Assembly: GCA_035771165.1 (NCBI GenBank)
Contig: JAWNZC010000091.1
Location: forward strand, 124,001-188,000
DNA length: 64,000 bases
Direction of reading: 5' to 3'
Origin: Paragorgia papillata
Lineage: Eukaryota; Cnidaria; Anthozoa; Scleralcyonacea; Coralliidae
The notes under the pieces were generated by a model. The model did not search any database and was not told where the DNA came from. It worked only from the letters and a program-made list of their open reading frames with translations. A program made the position numbers and the translations under genes. Of the stretch, positions 44,172 to 59,893 are shown piece after piece (the stretch's first letter is position 1; each line of letters opens with the position of its first letter).

Positions 44172-44177
44172 GGCAAG
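44172..44177. repeat. Target-site duplication GGCAAG, left
   Basis: Direct 6-bp repeat abutting the left TIR. It is the same six bases as in the uninterrupted satellite motif GTCGGCAAGTACAG. Confidence 0.92.
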
Positions 44178-44184
44178 TATGGGG

Positions 44185-44446
44185 CGCCAAGTGTGAATTT
44201 ATTATTTAGTGCTAATAGTGTCCACATTTTCCTTATTTATTTGGTTATATCAAATAACCAAATTATTTGCCGTTCACAAATTGGTTATATCAAATAACCA
44301 AAATAATCGCAGTGCCTCAAATTGGTTATATCAAATAACCAAAATAATCGCAGTGCCACAAATTGGTTATATCAAATAACCAAATTATTCGCCGTGACTC
44401 AAATTGGTTATATCAAATAACCAAAATAATTTCTTCACACTTGGCG
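44185..44446. repeat. Inverted 13-mers bracketing the left subterminal block
   Basis: CGCCAAGTGTGAA at 44185-44197 and its reverse complement TTCACACTTGGCG at 44434-44446 flank the palindromic repeats. The same pair sits in the right TIR at 54992-55004 and 55364-55376. The outer copy touches the transposon tip. The inner copy lies just before the promoter and continues into a small GC hairpin, CGGGC-AGC-GCCCG. Confidence 0.85.
44241..44424. repeat. Left subterminal palindromic repeats (5 copies, about 40-41 bp spacing)
   Basis: Five copies of a 21-bp inverted repeat, arms TTGGTTAT and ATAACCAA around the 5-nt loop ATCAA, start at 44241, 44281, 44322, 44363 and 44404. Spacers end in variations of TCGCAGTGCC(A/T)CAAA. 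Each is a symmetric site suited to a dimeric DNA-binding protein, so transposase binding is the likely role (inference). Confidence 0.9.
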
Positions 44447-44513
44447 GGCAGCGCCCGTTGTTCAACATGGTCAGAGGTCAATCGGTTTTTCGCGCTCTTT
44501 TTGGGTTGGCAAG
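44447..44513 (+). promoter_or_regulatory. Putative TIR promoter of the transposase gene (E2F-like and YY1-like motifs)
   Basis: The 67 bp between the subterminal repeats and the start codon contain TTTCGCGC at 44488-44495, which matches the E2F core. AAGATGGCGGC at 44511-44521 overlaps the ATG and matches the vertebrate YY1 consensus. No TATA box is evident. An upstream ATG at 44467 opens a short out-of-frame ORF that overlaps exon 1. The motifs are seen directly; their use as a promoter is inferred from position. Confidence 0.5.
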
Positions 44514-47500
44514 ATGGCGGCGAGCAATGGATCAAGGCAACAGGATCTAGCCAGAAAGTTAACCGAAGCAATAGGCCGGGCAATCAATGATACTCTTGCT
44601 GCGACACAAGGTCGTGCAGTGCAGGTAAGTGTATACGTTTTGATAACTTTTTAAGCTTGCTTGTCGAACGCTTTATAGTATTAATTTATTCCACCTTTTA
44701 ATGAGTATTCCAATACGATTATGGGATACAAGAAAGTTTCCTCTTTTAATATGATAATGTTGTGTATTGCCTGTTGACAGCAACAAGGACAAGTTCACAC
44801 TGGCACTGCTCAAGTAATTGATGATCGACCGTCGCAATCGCCGCAAGGCCAGCAACAGCGACAAATATCATCTGTTTGTACAGCGAATCATGCCGCAACT
44901 ACAAGTAGGAGTAGGACTGCTACAAATAACATCAATACGGTAAGGACTGACTGCATAGAAAGTGTTTCCTAATAAGCTAGTATTAAATTAGATAGTTTAT
45001 ACTGTGTGATTTACTGCTCATTCCCATTTATTACAATGATAAATGATTTTTACTGGGAAACTTATTCAGGATCTGTGCAATACCTGTATGTGAAAAGGCC
45101 GTTTGCCCAGTTCTCCCAACAAATGGGCCATTCCATTTATTAATATGAGCATCCCACTATTGAGGGGTTGCTTCTCAATCCCCTCAGGATTATTTTTTTA
45201 CCCCATTGGATGGATTTATACATTAGTATCCCATAGGATATCGGTATTTCCCCCCTTGGAAATCAATAAAATGCTTAAATATAGGTTAATTTTTCCCCCT
45301 TCTGCCTCCCCTCTGGATATCTAGATCCTCAATGCGGGGTGTGCACATTTAAAATGGATTGGCCCAATAGAACACAGTGTTGTGTTCTGTTTAGTTTACC
45401 ATTACAATTTATATCAGATTTTGTGGATAAAATAATAGTATTGCTACAACATGTCATTGGTACTGTACTGTCTGTACATTAATACATAACTCCCCACTTT
45501 ATGGTCTGGGGTTTGTTTACTTTGCTAATGACCAAGTTATTTTTTGTAGGAGGAAGTTCCAATTGTAGCTATTCCCACTGTGGCTGTTGCAATTGAAAGG
45601 TAAGATTTGAACACAAAATTATATTATGAATTCTATTGATCCAGGAATTATACTTTAGGTAATTTGGTTATTATTCAGCTATCAATTTCTGCCAAGGGTA
45701 GGAGGAGGAGGAGGGGCAGACATTTTTTCTCTCGGAAATTTTCACTATAATACCTACCCTAACAACAACTGATTTACATGTATGTTCATCTAATATGTAT
45801 TTGGTTTATAATTACTGAAAAGGGAATGAAAACGTCCAATAACCCACTGGTATTTCAAAGCATTGTAAACATCTTATTAACCTTTTCTCTCCTATACCGG
45901 CCAAAACCCGTGCACATTCAGTGGCGACAGCAGACTTCAAAAAGTGGGGTAGCAAAGTATAGGGGGATCTGGGGGTATGCTCCCCCAGAAAATTTAAAAA
46001 AAGAAAATTTTTTTCTAGAATGCTATTTCCTGCATTTTCAGGAGCAACTTAAGACATATTTTATGAGAAATCACGCCGCAGTGAACAACCTGAGATTTGC
46101 AGGGTAAAAATGGCGAGGTTATTAACACAGAAAATATACTTTAGTTTACATTTTGTTTTGAACTCTCAGAAACGCAACAAATACTTTAATATGATTAATA
46201 ATAGTATATACATACATAACATGTTACATCGTTGACCATGACCTGTTCTCGATAATCTTTAGCTTAGAAATAGCCCCTGCTACAGATACGTTCGTCCAGA
46301 TTATTTTAAATAATAGTTTTCATTTTGCCAATATTAGTACTCTCCCCTGCCAACCCCCCCCCCCTACATATTTCTCACTAACACAAAACCTGTTCTGGAT
46401 AACACTCTGGGGGAGGGGGCAGATTGCCGGCACTGCTGTGCTATTGATACTGTAGGTCACTCTGTCTAATGCCAGGTGATATTACTCATGAAAGTAGAGC
46501 CTCTGGGTTATCGTTATCTTCTTCCTCCCTCAAAGTTTGAAGATCAAATTCTTGTGGTGTTAGTAAATTGTCGGTCTTATATACATGAGAGGATTGTATT
46601 CCATGAGGGCTTATTTATTTTATTTTTTGGTAGGGGGGGACCCACTTAATCAGACTGGAATTATTAAGTTATTAAGAGCACCCACTCGTTTTTAGTCAGT
46701 TTGGGTTGGAAATCCTCAGGGGTTCAGTATTATAAGTGTATCGGGGGGTGTGCATATGTTAAATGGAATAGCCCATTGAGCCTGTACGAAGGAAAACTAT
46801 TGAGGTTACTGTACGTGTATATACCCTAGCCAAAAGTGCCAAGGCACTAAGTGCAAATACATGCACAATTTGCATGTATATTTTTAGATTACAAGTGTCT
46901 GTGTTGTAGTGCCTTCACGCATTACAGGGTGTTTATAGTTTGCGGGCCAGTGTAGATATAAAAAATACTAACGTGCTGTTTTCCATTACTTCAATTGCAG
47001 TAAGGCTGGCAGACCCGAAAAAGTGATCCCTAAGAGACAGTTGGAAAATCTTTTAAAGTTGAAAGTTCCTATTTCAGCTATTGCAAGAGAATTTGACGTT
47101 TCTCGACATCTTGTTTACAAAGCCATCCGGGAATATCAAATAGAATATAATAAGTTCACTCCAGAATCTCAGCCTGAAATTGAGACAGCAGTCTTGGCTT
47201 CGAAGCAGCAACATGCCAATGCCGGAGAAGTGATGATTCAAGGGCATCTGGTATCGAAGGGGGTTCATGTACCGAGGCATAAGATAAGAAGAGCAATTCA
47301 TTCTGTTGACCCCGAGGGTGTTAAAGAAAGAAAACAAAAACCAATTAAAAGAAGAGTTTACTCTGTACCATGCGCAAACTATCTTTGGCATATAGATGGC
47401 AATCACAAGCTGATTCGTTGGCGGTTTGTGATCCATCATGGCATTGATGGCTTTAGCAGAATGGTTGTTTTTGCTGGCTGTTCAACAAACAACCGAGCAG

Positions 47501-48144
47501 AAACAGTACACTTACTGTTTTGCAGGGCACTTCCTAAATATGGCAGGCCACTTAGGATTAGAACGGATCATGGTGGTGAGAATGTAGACATTTGGCAGGA
47601 CATGATTGCTGCAAGAGGTGAGGAGAGCAGACCGGTACTTATTGGAAAATCTGTTCACAACCAGCGGATAGAGAGGCACAACCGTGCCCTGAATGAGCAA
47701 CTCGGATCCATTTTCAGAAAAGAGTTTTACCAGTTGGAGAGTGAAGGAGTTCTTGATGTAAACAATGATACTGATATATTTTGTCTGCATTTTGTCTATT
47801 TACCAAGAATCAACCAAGCCCTTTCCGAGTTTGTTGCTGCTCATAACAGCCACAAGGTCTCCACAGAGAACAACCGAACCCCAGCCCAATTATTTTGGTG
47901 CAACGTCCAGTTGGCTGATCATTGTCAGGGTGTGCTACCTGAACATGCCAACCAACGTGATGTCGGTGAACTTATGGCAAGTGATCTTCCCCAGGCAACA
48001 GTTCCTGATACGCCGAATCCTTTAAATGAAGAGAATTTCAACGAACTGCAGGAATTGGTTAGTTCCTTATCACATGCCGGAGCCATGTTCGTGTACAGAC
48101 AAGTTGTCCAATTTGTAGGTCAGCATATGCTTGTACAACAATAA
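44514..48144 (+). CDS. Integrase-type DDE transposase, four exons, 487 codons
   Basis: Spliced model with GT-AG introns and a continuous frame: exon 1 44514-44624, exon 2 44781-44939, exon 3 45550-45599, exon 4 47001-48144 (stop TAA). Introns 1 and 2 are phase 0; intron 3 is phase 2 and restores a serine codon. The start is the ATG of AAGATGGCGG, and its 37 codons run straight to the donor CAG|GTAAGT. Residues 1-90, from the TIR, are glutamine- and serine-rich with a short amphipathic segment (DLARKLTEAIGRAIND). A helix-turn-helix lies around 120-153, and the RNase H-fold catalytic core runs from about 230 to 405. Its job is presumably to cut and join this transposon. The frame is intact, so this copy could be autonomous for transposase. 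Splice sites are predicted, not shown by RNA. Confidence 0.88.
44940..45549 (+). other. Intron 2 of the transposase gene, containing a MITE-like insert
   Basis: Bounded by ACG|GTAAGG and TTTTTTGTAG|GAG. The first 112 bp belong to the TIR. The remainder is unique to the left side and includes a 247-bp repeat with terminal inverted repeats at 45122-45368. A 73-codon open frame inside it has no features of a gene. Confidence 0.75.
45122..45368. repeat. MITE-like element, 247 bp
   Basis: It starts AATGGGCCATTCCATTTA and ends with the imperfect inverse TTAAAATGGATTGGCCCAAT. The inner flank GAGCATCCC also pairs loosely with GGGGTGTGC near the other end. A similar end, AAATGGAATAGCCCATT, occurs at 46761-46777, so a small family is present. 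No coding capacity; no clear target-site duplication found. Confidence 0.6.
45600..47000 (+). other. Intron 3 of the transposase gene (1.4 kb, repeat-rich)
   Basis: Donor AAAG|GTAAGA and acceptor TTGCAG|T. It holds a block starting TTAACCTTTTCTCTCC near 45879, with the internal segment GGGGGTATGCTCCCCCAGAA near 45970, which resembles the start of the MITE at 50389. It also holds an 11-C run at 46354-46364 and a possible second MITE ending at 46777. A 109-codon open frame (45778-46107) runs through this repeat; I do not regard it as a gene. Confidence 0.7.
46583..46777. repeat. Possible MITE related to the one at 45122
   Basis: The right end, GGGGTGTGCATATGTTAAATGGAATAGCCCATT, resembles the terminus of the 45122-45368 element. 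A weak inverse candidate, ATTGTATTCCATGAGGGC, lies near 46585. The left boundary is uncertain. Confidence 0.35.
47001..48144 (+). CDS. Transposase exon 4: HTH and rve-type catalytic core
   Basis: This exon encodes nearly all recognisable domains. It opens with an AT-hook-like SKAGRPEK, then a helix-turn-helix of the resolvase/Tc3 type (ISAIAREFDVSRHLVYKAIRE). The catalytic triad is D239 in LWHIDGNHK, D296 in RTDHGGEN and E331 in QRIERHNR. The last two are separated by 34 residues (DD34E). The serine-plus-arginine context SVHNQRIER and the downstream CLHFVYLPRIN and AHNSH...TPAQL segments are typical of the integrase-core family that is widespread in fish and cnidarian genomes. The last 80 residues are weakly conserved. 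Upstream of the exon is a good acceptor (TTCAATTGCAG). An uninterrupted reading would start at GTG 47023, but the frame extends back to 47001, so splicing is the better explanation. Confidence 0.92.
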
Positions 48145-48493
48145 TTTAAAACATACCAGTATAATTAATATTAAAAAAACTTTAATGGTTTAAGATTTAC
48201 TTAATTTATGCAATAATGAGCCAATATACTCAAAGTTATATAGTTACTAATTTGCTACTAATAAAAGTATATCTACATGTAAACCTTACTCAGCAATTTT
48301 TTCTCCCAACCTACTGTACCAAGCACTTTTAAAAAAAATAAAATCTGTTAACCAATTTTAAAAAAAGTCTAGCCTACTGTAATTAGTATGCAGAGCAATT
48401 ACAATGTAGATATACAGTATAATATATTGCATTATACTGTAACTATGTCAATAAACTATAAATTTGTGACAACAAAACATGCACATGCATGGC
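48145..48493. other. Intergenic spacer between the two convergent stop codons
   Basis: 349 bp of AT-rich sequence. Plus-strand AATAAA at 48260-48265 and 48337-48342 are candidate polyadenylation signals for the transposase mRNA. For the minus strand the only variant seen is ATTAAA at 48186-48181, which would make the two 3' ends overlap. No other gene is seen. Confidence 0.5.
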
Positions 48494-54924
<6,431 letters not shown>

Positions 54925-54991
54925 CTTGCCAACCCAAAAAGAGCGCGAAAAACCGATTGACCTCTGACCGTGTCCAACAACGGGCGCTGCC
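54925..54991 (-). promoter_or_regulatory. Putative TIR promoter of the HECT gene
   Basis: Inverted copy of the left promoter segment. GCGCGAAA at 54943-54950 is the E2F-like motif. AAGATGGCGAC (54927-54917) is the YY1-like start-codon motif with one change. The upstream ATG of the left copy is ACG here. Confidence 0.5.
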
Positions 54992-55013
54992 CGCCAAGTG
55001 TGAAGAAATTATT

Positions 55014-55320
55014 TTGGTTATTTGATATAACCAATTTGAGGCACGGCGAATAATTTGGTTATTTGATATAACCAATTTGTGGCACTGCGAATAATTTGGT
55101 TATTTGATATAACCAATTTGTGGCACTGCGATTATTTTGGTTATTTGATATAACCAATTTGTGGCACTGCGATTATTTTGGTTATTTGATATAACCAATT
55201 TGAGGCACGGCGAATAATTTGGTTATTGGATATAACCAATTTGTGGCACTGCGATTATTTTGCTTATTTGATATAACCAATTTGTGAACGGCAAATAATT
55301 TGGTTATTTGATATAACCAA
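55014..55320. repeat. Right subterminal palindromic repeats (8 copies)
   Basis: Eight copies of the same palindrome, in inverted orientation, start at 55014, 55054, 55095, 55137, 55178, 55219, 55260 and 55300. The sixth (GGTTATTGG) and seventh (TTGCTTAT) carry arm mutations. The 8 versus 5 copy number accounts for most of the length difference between the two TIRs. Confidence 0.9.
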
Positions 55321-55383
55321 ATAAATAAGGAAAATGTGGACACTATTAGCACTAAATAATAAATTCACACTTGGCGCCCCATA

Positions 55384-55389
55384 GGCAAG
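55384..55389. repeat. Target-site duplication GGCAAG, right
   Basis: Partner of the repeat at 44172-44177, followed directly by TACAGTTAATAAAG of the satellite monomer. Confidence 0.92.
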
Positions 55390-57919
55390 TACAGTTAATA
55401 AAGATTTCTATTTCCAGCGAGCTGTAATTAACATTTTTGGCGCCTCGGTTTAAAAGCGAATAACTCTTAAACCAGATCTGGGCCACTTCTAATTTTTCGT
55501 GGGCCAGCAAGAAGATAGAATGAGCTTCAATTTGATATATAGGAAAGCCAGTTAAAGTTAAAAGAAGCCATCGAAATTTTTCCCCCAAGACCATCCCGAC
55601 GAATTTAATAATAAAGTGTTCTATTTTTAGCGTGCTGTGTAATTAACAGTATGGGCGTCTTGCTTTAAAAGCGAATAACTCTTGAACCAGATCTGGGCCA
55701 CTTCTAATTTTTCTTGGGCCACCAAGAAGATAGAATGAGCTTCATTTTGATATATAGGAAAGCCGGTTAAAAATAACAGAAGCCATCGAAATTTTTCCCC
55801 CAAGGACTAAGTCCGCAAGTACAGTTAATAAAGATTTCTATTTCCAGCGAGCTGTAATTAACATTTTTGGCGCCTCGGTTTAAAAGCGAATAACTCTTAA
55901 ACCAGATCTGGGCCACTTCTAATTTTTCTTGGGCCAGCAAGAAGATAGAATGAGCTTCATTTTGATATATAGGAAAGCCGGTTAAAAATAACAGAAGCCA
56001 TCGAATTATTTCCCCCAACGACTAAGTCGGCAACTACAGTTAATAAAGATTTCTATTTCCAGTGAGCTGTAATTAACATTTTTGGCGCCTCGGTTTAAAA
56101 GCGAATAACTCTTAAATCAGATCTGGGCCACCTCTAATTTTTCTTGGGCCAGCAAGAAGATAGAATGAGCTTTAATTTGATATATAGGAAAGCCAGTTCA
56201 AGTTAAAAGAATCCATCGAAATTTTTCCCCCAAGACCATCCCGACGAATTTAATAATAAAGTGTTCTATTTTTAGCGTGCTGTTAATTAACAGTATGGGC
56301 GTCTCGCTTTAAAAGCGAATAACTCTTGAACCAGATCTGGGCCACTTCTAATTTTTCTTGGGCCACCAAGAAGATAGAATGAGCTTCATTTTGATATTTA
56401 GGAAAGCCGGTTAAAAATAACAGAAGCCATCGAAATTTTTCCCCCAAGGACTAAGTCGGCAAGTACAGTTAATAAATATTTCTATTTCCAGCGAGCTGTA
56501 ATTAACATTTTTGGCGCCTCGGTTTAAAAGCGAATAACTCTTAAACCAGATCTGGGCCACTTCTAATTTTTCTTGGGCCAGCAAGAAGATAGAATGAGCT
56601 TCAATTTGATATATAGGAAAGCCAGTTAAAGTTAAAAGAATCCATCGAAATTTTCCCCCCAAGACCATCCCGACGAATTTAACAATAAAGTGTTCTGTTT
56701 TTAGCGTGCTGTGTAATTAACAGTATGGGCGTCTCGCTTTAAAAGCGAATAACTCTTGAACCAGATCTGGGCCACTTCTAATTTTTCTTGGGCCACCAAG
56801 AAGATAGAATGAGCTTCATTTTGATATATAGGAAAGCCGGTTAAAAATAACAGAAGCCAATGAAATTTTCCCCCCAAGGACTAAGTCGGCAAGTACAGTT
56901 AATAAAGATTTCTATTTCTAGTGTGCTGTGTAATTAACAGTATGGGCGTCTCGCTTTAAAAGCGAATAACTCTTGAACCAGATCTGGGCCACTTCTAATT
57001 TTTCTTGGGCCAGCAAGAAGATAGAATGAGCTTCATTTTGATATATAGGAAAGCCGGTTAAAAATAACAGAAGCCAATGAAATTTTTCCCCCAAGGACTA
57101 AGTCGGCAAGTACAGTTAATAAAGATTTCTATTTCCAGCGAGCTGTAATTAACAGTATGGGCATCTCGGTTTAAAAGCGAATAACTCTTAAACCAGATCT
57201 GGGCCACTTCTAATTTTTCGTGGGCCAGCAAGAAGATAGAATGAACTTCAATTTGATATATAGGAAAGCCAGTTAAAGTTAAAAGAAGCCATCGAAATTT
57301 TCCCCCCAACACCATCCCGACGAATTTAATAATAAAGTGTTCTATTTTTAGCGTGCTGTGTATTTAACAGTATGAGCGTCTCGCTTTAAAAGCGAATAAC
57401 TCTTGAACCAGATCTGGGCCACTTCTAATTTTTCTTGGGCCAGCAAGAAGATAGAATGAGCTTTATTTTGATATATAGGAAAGCCGGTTAAAAATAACAG
57501 AAGCCATCGAATTATTTCCCCCAAGGACTAAGTCGGCAACTACAGTTAATAAAGATTTCTATTTCCAGTGAGCTGTAATTAACATTTTTGGCGCCTCGGA
57601 TTAAAAGCGAATAACTCTTAAACCAGATCTGGGCCACTTCTAATTTTTCTTGGGCCAGCAAGAAGATAGAATGAGCTTCATTTTGATATATAGGAAAGCC
57701 GGTTAAAAATAACAGAAGCCAATGAAATTTTTCCCCCAAGGACTAAGTCGGCAAGTACAGTTAATAAAGATTTCTATTTCTAGCGTGCTGTGTAATTAAC
57801 AGTATGGGCGTCTCGCTTTAAAAGCGAATAACTCTTGAACCAGATCTGGGCCACTTCTAATTTTTCTTGGGCCAGCAAGAAGATAGAATGAGCTTCATTT
57901 TGATATATAGGAAAGCCGG

Positions 57920-59893
57920 TTAAAAATAACAGAAGCCAATGAAATTTTTCCCACAAGGACTAAGTCGGCAAGTACAGTTAATAAAGATTTCTATTTCCAG
58001 CGAGCTGTAATTAACAGTATGGGCGTCTCGGTTTAAAAGCGAATAACTCTTAAACCAGATCTGGGCCACTTCTAATTTTTCGTGGGCCAGCAAGAAGATA
58101 GAATGAACTTCAATTTGATATATAGGAAAGCCAGTTAAAGTTAAAAGAAGCCATCGAAATGTTTCCCCCAACACCATCCCGACGAATTTAATAATAAAGT
58201 GTTCTATTTTTAGCGTGCTGTGTAATTAACAGTATGGGCGTCTCGCTCTAAAAGCGAATAACTCTTGAACCAGATCTGGGCCACTTCTAATTTTTCTTGG
58301 GCCAGCAAGAAGATAGAATGAGCTTCATTTTGATATATAGGAAAGCCGGTTAAAAATAACAGAAGCCATCGAAATTTTCCCCCCAAGGACTAAGTCGGCA
58401 AGTACAGTTAATAAAGATTTCTATTTCCAGCGAACTGTAATTAACATTTTTGGCGCGTCGGTTTAAAAGCGAATAACTCTTAAACCAGATCTGGGCCACT
58501 TCTAATTTTTCTTGGGCCAGCAAGAAGATAGAATGAGCTTCAATTTGATATATAGGAAAGCCAGTTAAAGTTAAAAGAATCCATCGAAATTTTTCCCCCA
58601 AGGACTAAGTCGGCAACTACAGTTAATAAAGATTTCTATTTCCAGTGAGCTGTAATTAACATTTTTGGCGCCTCGGTTTAAAAGCGAATAACTCTTAAAC
58701 CAGATCTGGGCCACTTCTAATTTTTCTTGGGCCAGCAAGAAGATAGAATGAGCTTCATTTTGATATATAGGAAAGCCGGTTAAAAATAACAGAAGCCAAT
58801 GAAATTTTTCCCCCAAGGACTAAGTCGGCAAGTACAGTTAATAAAGATTTCTATTTCTAGCGTGCTGTGTAATTAACAGTATGGGCGTCTCGCTTTAAAA
58901 GCGAATAACTCTTGAACCAGATCTGGGCCACTTCTAATTTTTCTTGGGCCAGCAAGAAGATAGAATGAGCTTCATTTTGATATATAGGAAAGCCGGTTAA
59001 AAATAACAGAAGCCAATGAAATTTTTCCCACAAGGACTAAGTCGGCAAGTACAGTTAATAAAGATTTCTATTTCCAGCGAGCTGTAATTAACAGTATGGG
59101 CGTCTCGGTTTAAAAGCGAATAACTCTTAAACCAGATCTGGGCCACTTCTAATTTTTCGTGGGCCAGCAAGAAGATAGAATGAACTTCAATTTGATATAT
59201 AGGAAAGCCAGTTAAAGTTAAAAGAAGCCATCGAAATGTTTCCCCCAACACCATCCCGACGAATTTAATAATAAAGTGTTCTATTTTTAGCGTGCTGTGT
59301 AATTAACAGTATGGGCGTCTCGCTCTAAAAGCGAATAACTCTTGAACCAGATCTGGGCCACTTCTAATTTTTCTTGGGCCAGCAAGAAGATAGAATGAGC
59401 TTCATTTTGATATATAGGAAAGCCGGTTAAAAATAACAGAAGCCATCGAAATTTTCCCCCCAAGGACTAAGTCGGCAAGTACAGTTAATAAAGATTTCTA
59501 TTTCCAGCGAACTGTAATTAACATTTTTGGCGCGTCGGTTTAAAAGCGAATAACTCTTAAACCAGATCTGGGCCACTTCTAATTTTTCTTGGGCCAGCAA
59601 GAAGATAGAATGAGCTTCAATTTGATATATAGGAAAGCCAGTTAAAGTTAAAAGAATCCATCGAAATTTTTCCCCCAAGGACTAAGTCGGCAACTACAGT
59701 TAATAAAGATTTCTATTTCCAGTGAGCTGTAATTAACATTTTTGGCGCCTCGGTTTAAAAGCGAATAACTCTTAAACCAGATCTGGGCCACTTCTAATTT
59801 TTCTTGGGCCAGCAAGAAGATAGAATGAGCTTCATTTTGATATATAGGAAAGCCAGTTAAAAATAACAGAAGCCATCGAAATTTTTCCCCCAA
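57920..59893. repeat. 1,077-bp (5-monomer) higher-order repeat
   Basis: 57920-58816 and 58997-59893 match with a shift of 1,077 bp. They share rare variants such as TTTTTCCCACAAGG, GAATGAACTTCAA, CGAAATGTTTCCCCC and GGCGCGTCGG. The second copy ends in AGCCAGTTAAAAATAAC where the first has AGCCGGTTAAAAATAAC. Confidence 0.8.

Larger units (their letters stand above)
1..44177. repeat. 215-bp tandem satellite array, block 1 (about 205 monomers)
   Basis: Head-to-tail satellite with a period of about 215 bp; for example the BglII site AGATCT recurs at 225 and 440 and continues at that spacing. Each monomer carries one perfect 10-bp palindrome CCAGATCTGG. Two segments vary in alternation: one reads GACTAAGTCGGCAA then TTTTTGGCGCCTCGG, the other reads GACCATCCCGACGAAT then AGTATGGGCGTCTCG. 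Likewise the stretch after GGAAAGCC is either GGTTAAAAATAACAG or AGTTAAAGTTAAAAG. Monomers are very similar overall, so the array is kept homogeneous. It runs off the left window edge. The right end is the transposon insertion, not a natural array boundary, because the same satellite resumes at 55384 in the same orientation. No gene is embedded in it. Confidence 0.97.
44178..45051 (+). repeat. Left terminal inverted repeat (874 bp)
   Basis: Reverse-complement match to 54387-55383, ending where both arms read ATGATTTTT and then diverge. From the tip inward it holds TATGGGGCGCC, a 13-mer CGCCAAGTGTGAA, five palindromic 40-bp repeats, an inverted copy of the 13-mer (44434-44446), a promoter-like stretch, exon 1, intron 1, exon 2 and the start of intron 2. 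Differences from the right arm are few substitutions and small indels, plus three fewer palindromic repeats. Confidence 0.93.

Noticed and set aside
1..44177. CRISPR array
   Set aside because: The repeats are contiguous 215-bp satellite monomers with no unique spacers and no cas genes, in a eukaryotic context.
1..44177. CENP-B box in the satellite
   Set aside because: No stretch fits TTCGNNNNANNCGGG; the nearest, TTCGTGGGCCAGCAA, lacks the CGGG end.
44361..44590. 75-codon open frame over the left TIR (and its inverse at 54848-55075)
   Set aside because: It reads exon 1 in the wrong frame and through the palindromic repeats. The spliced frame from 44514 is supported by splice phase on both sides.
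45778..46107. 109-codon plus-strand open frame in transposase intron 3 (also at 62799-63128)
   Set aside because: It runs across repeat-derived sequence, has no recognisable domain, and is flanked by well-matched splice sites of the transposase gene.
47074..47790. Minus-strand open frames of 121 and 92 codons inside the transposase exon
   Set aside because: Antisense shadows of a well-conserved coding exon with a full catalytic triad on the plus strand.
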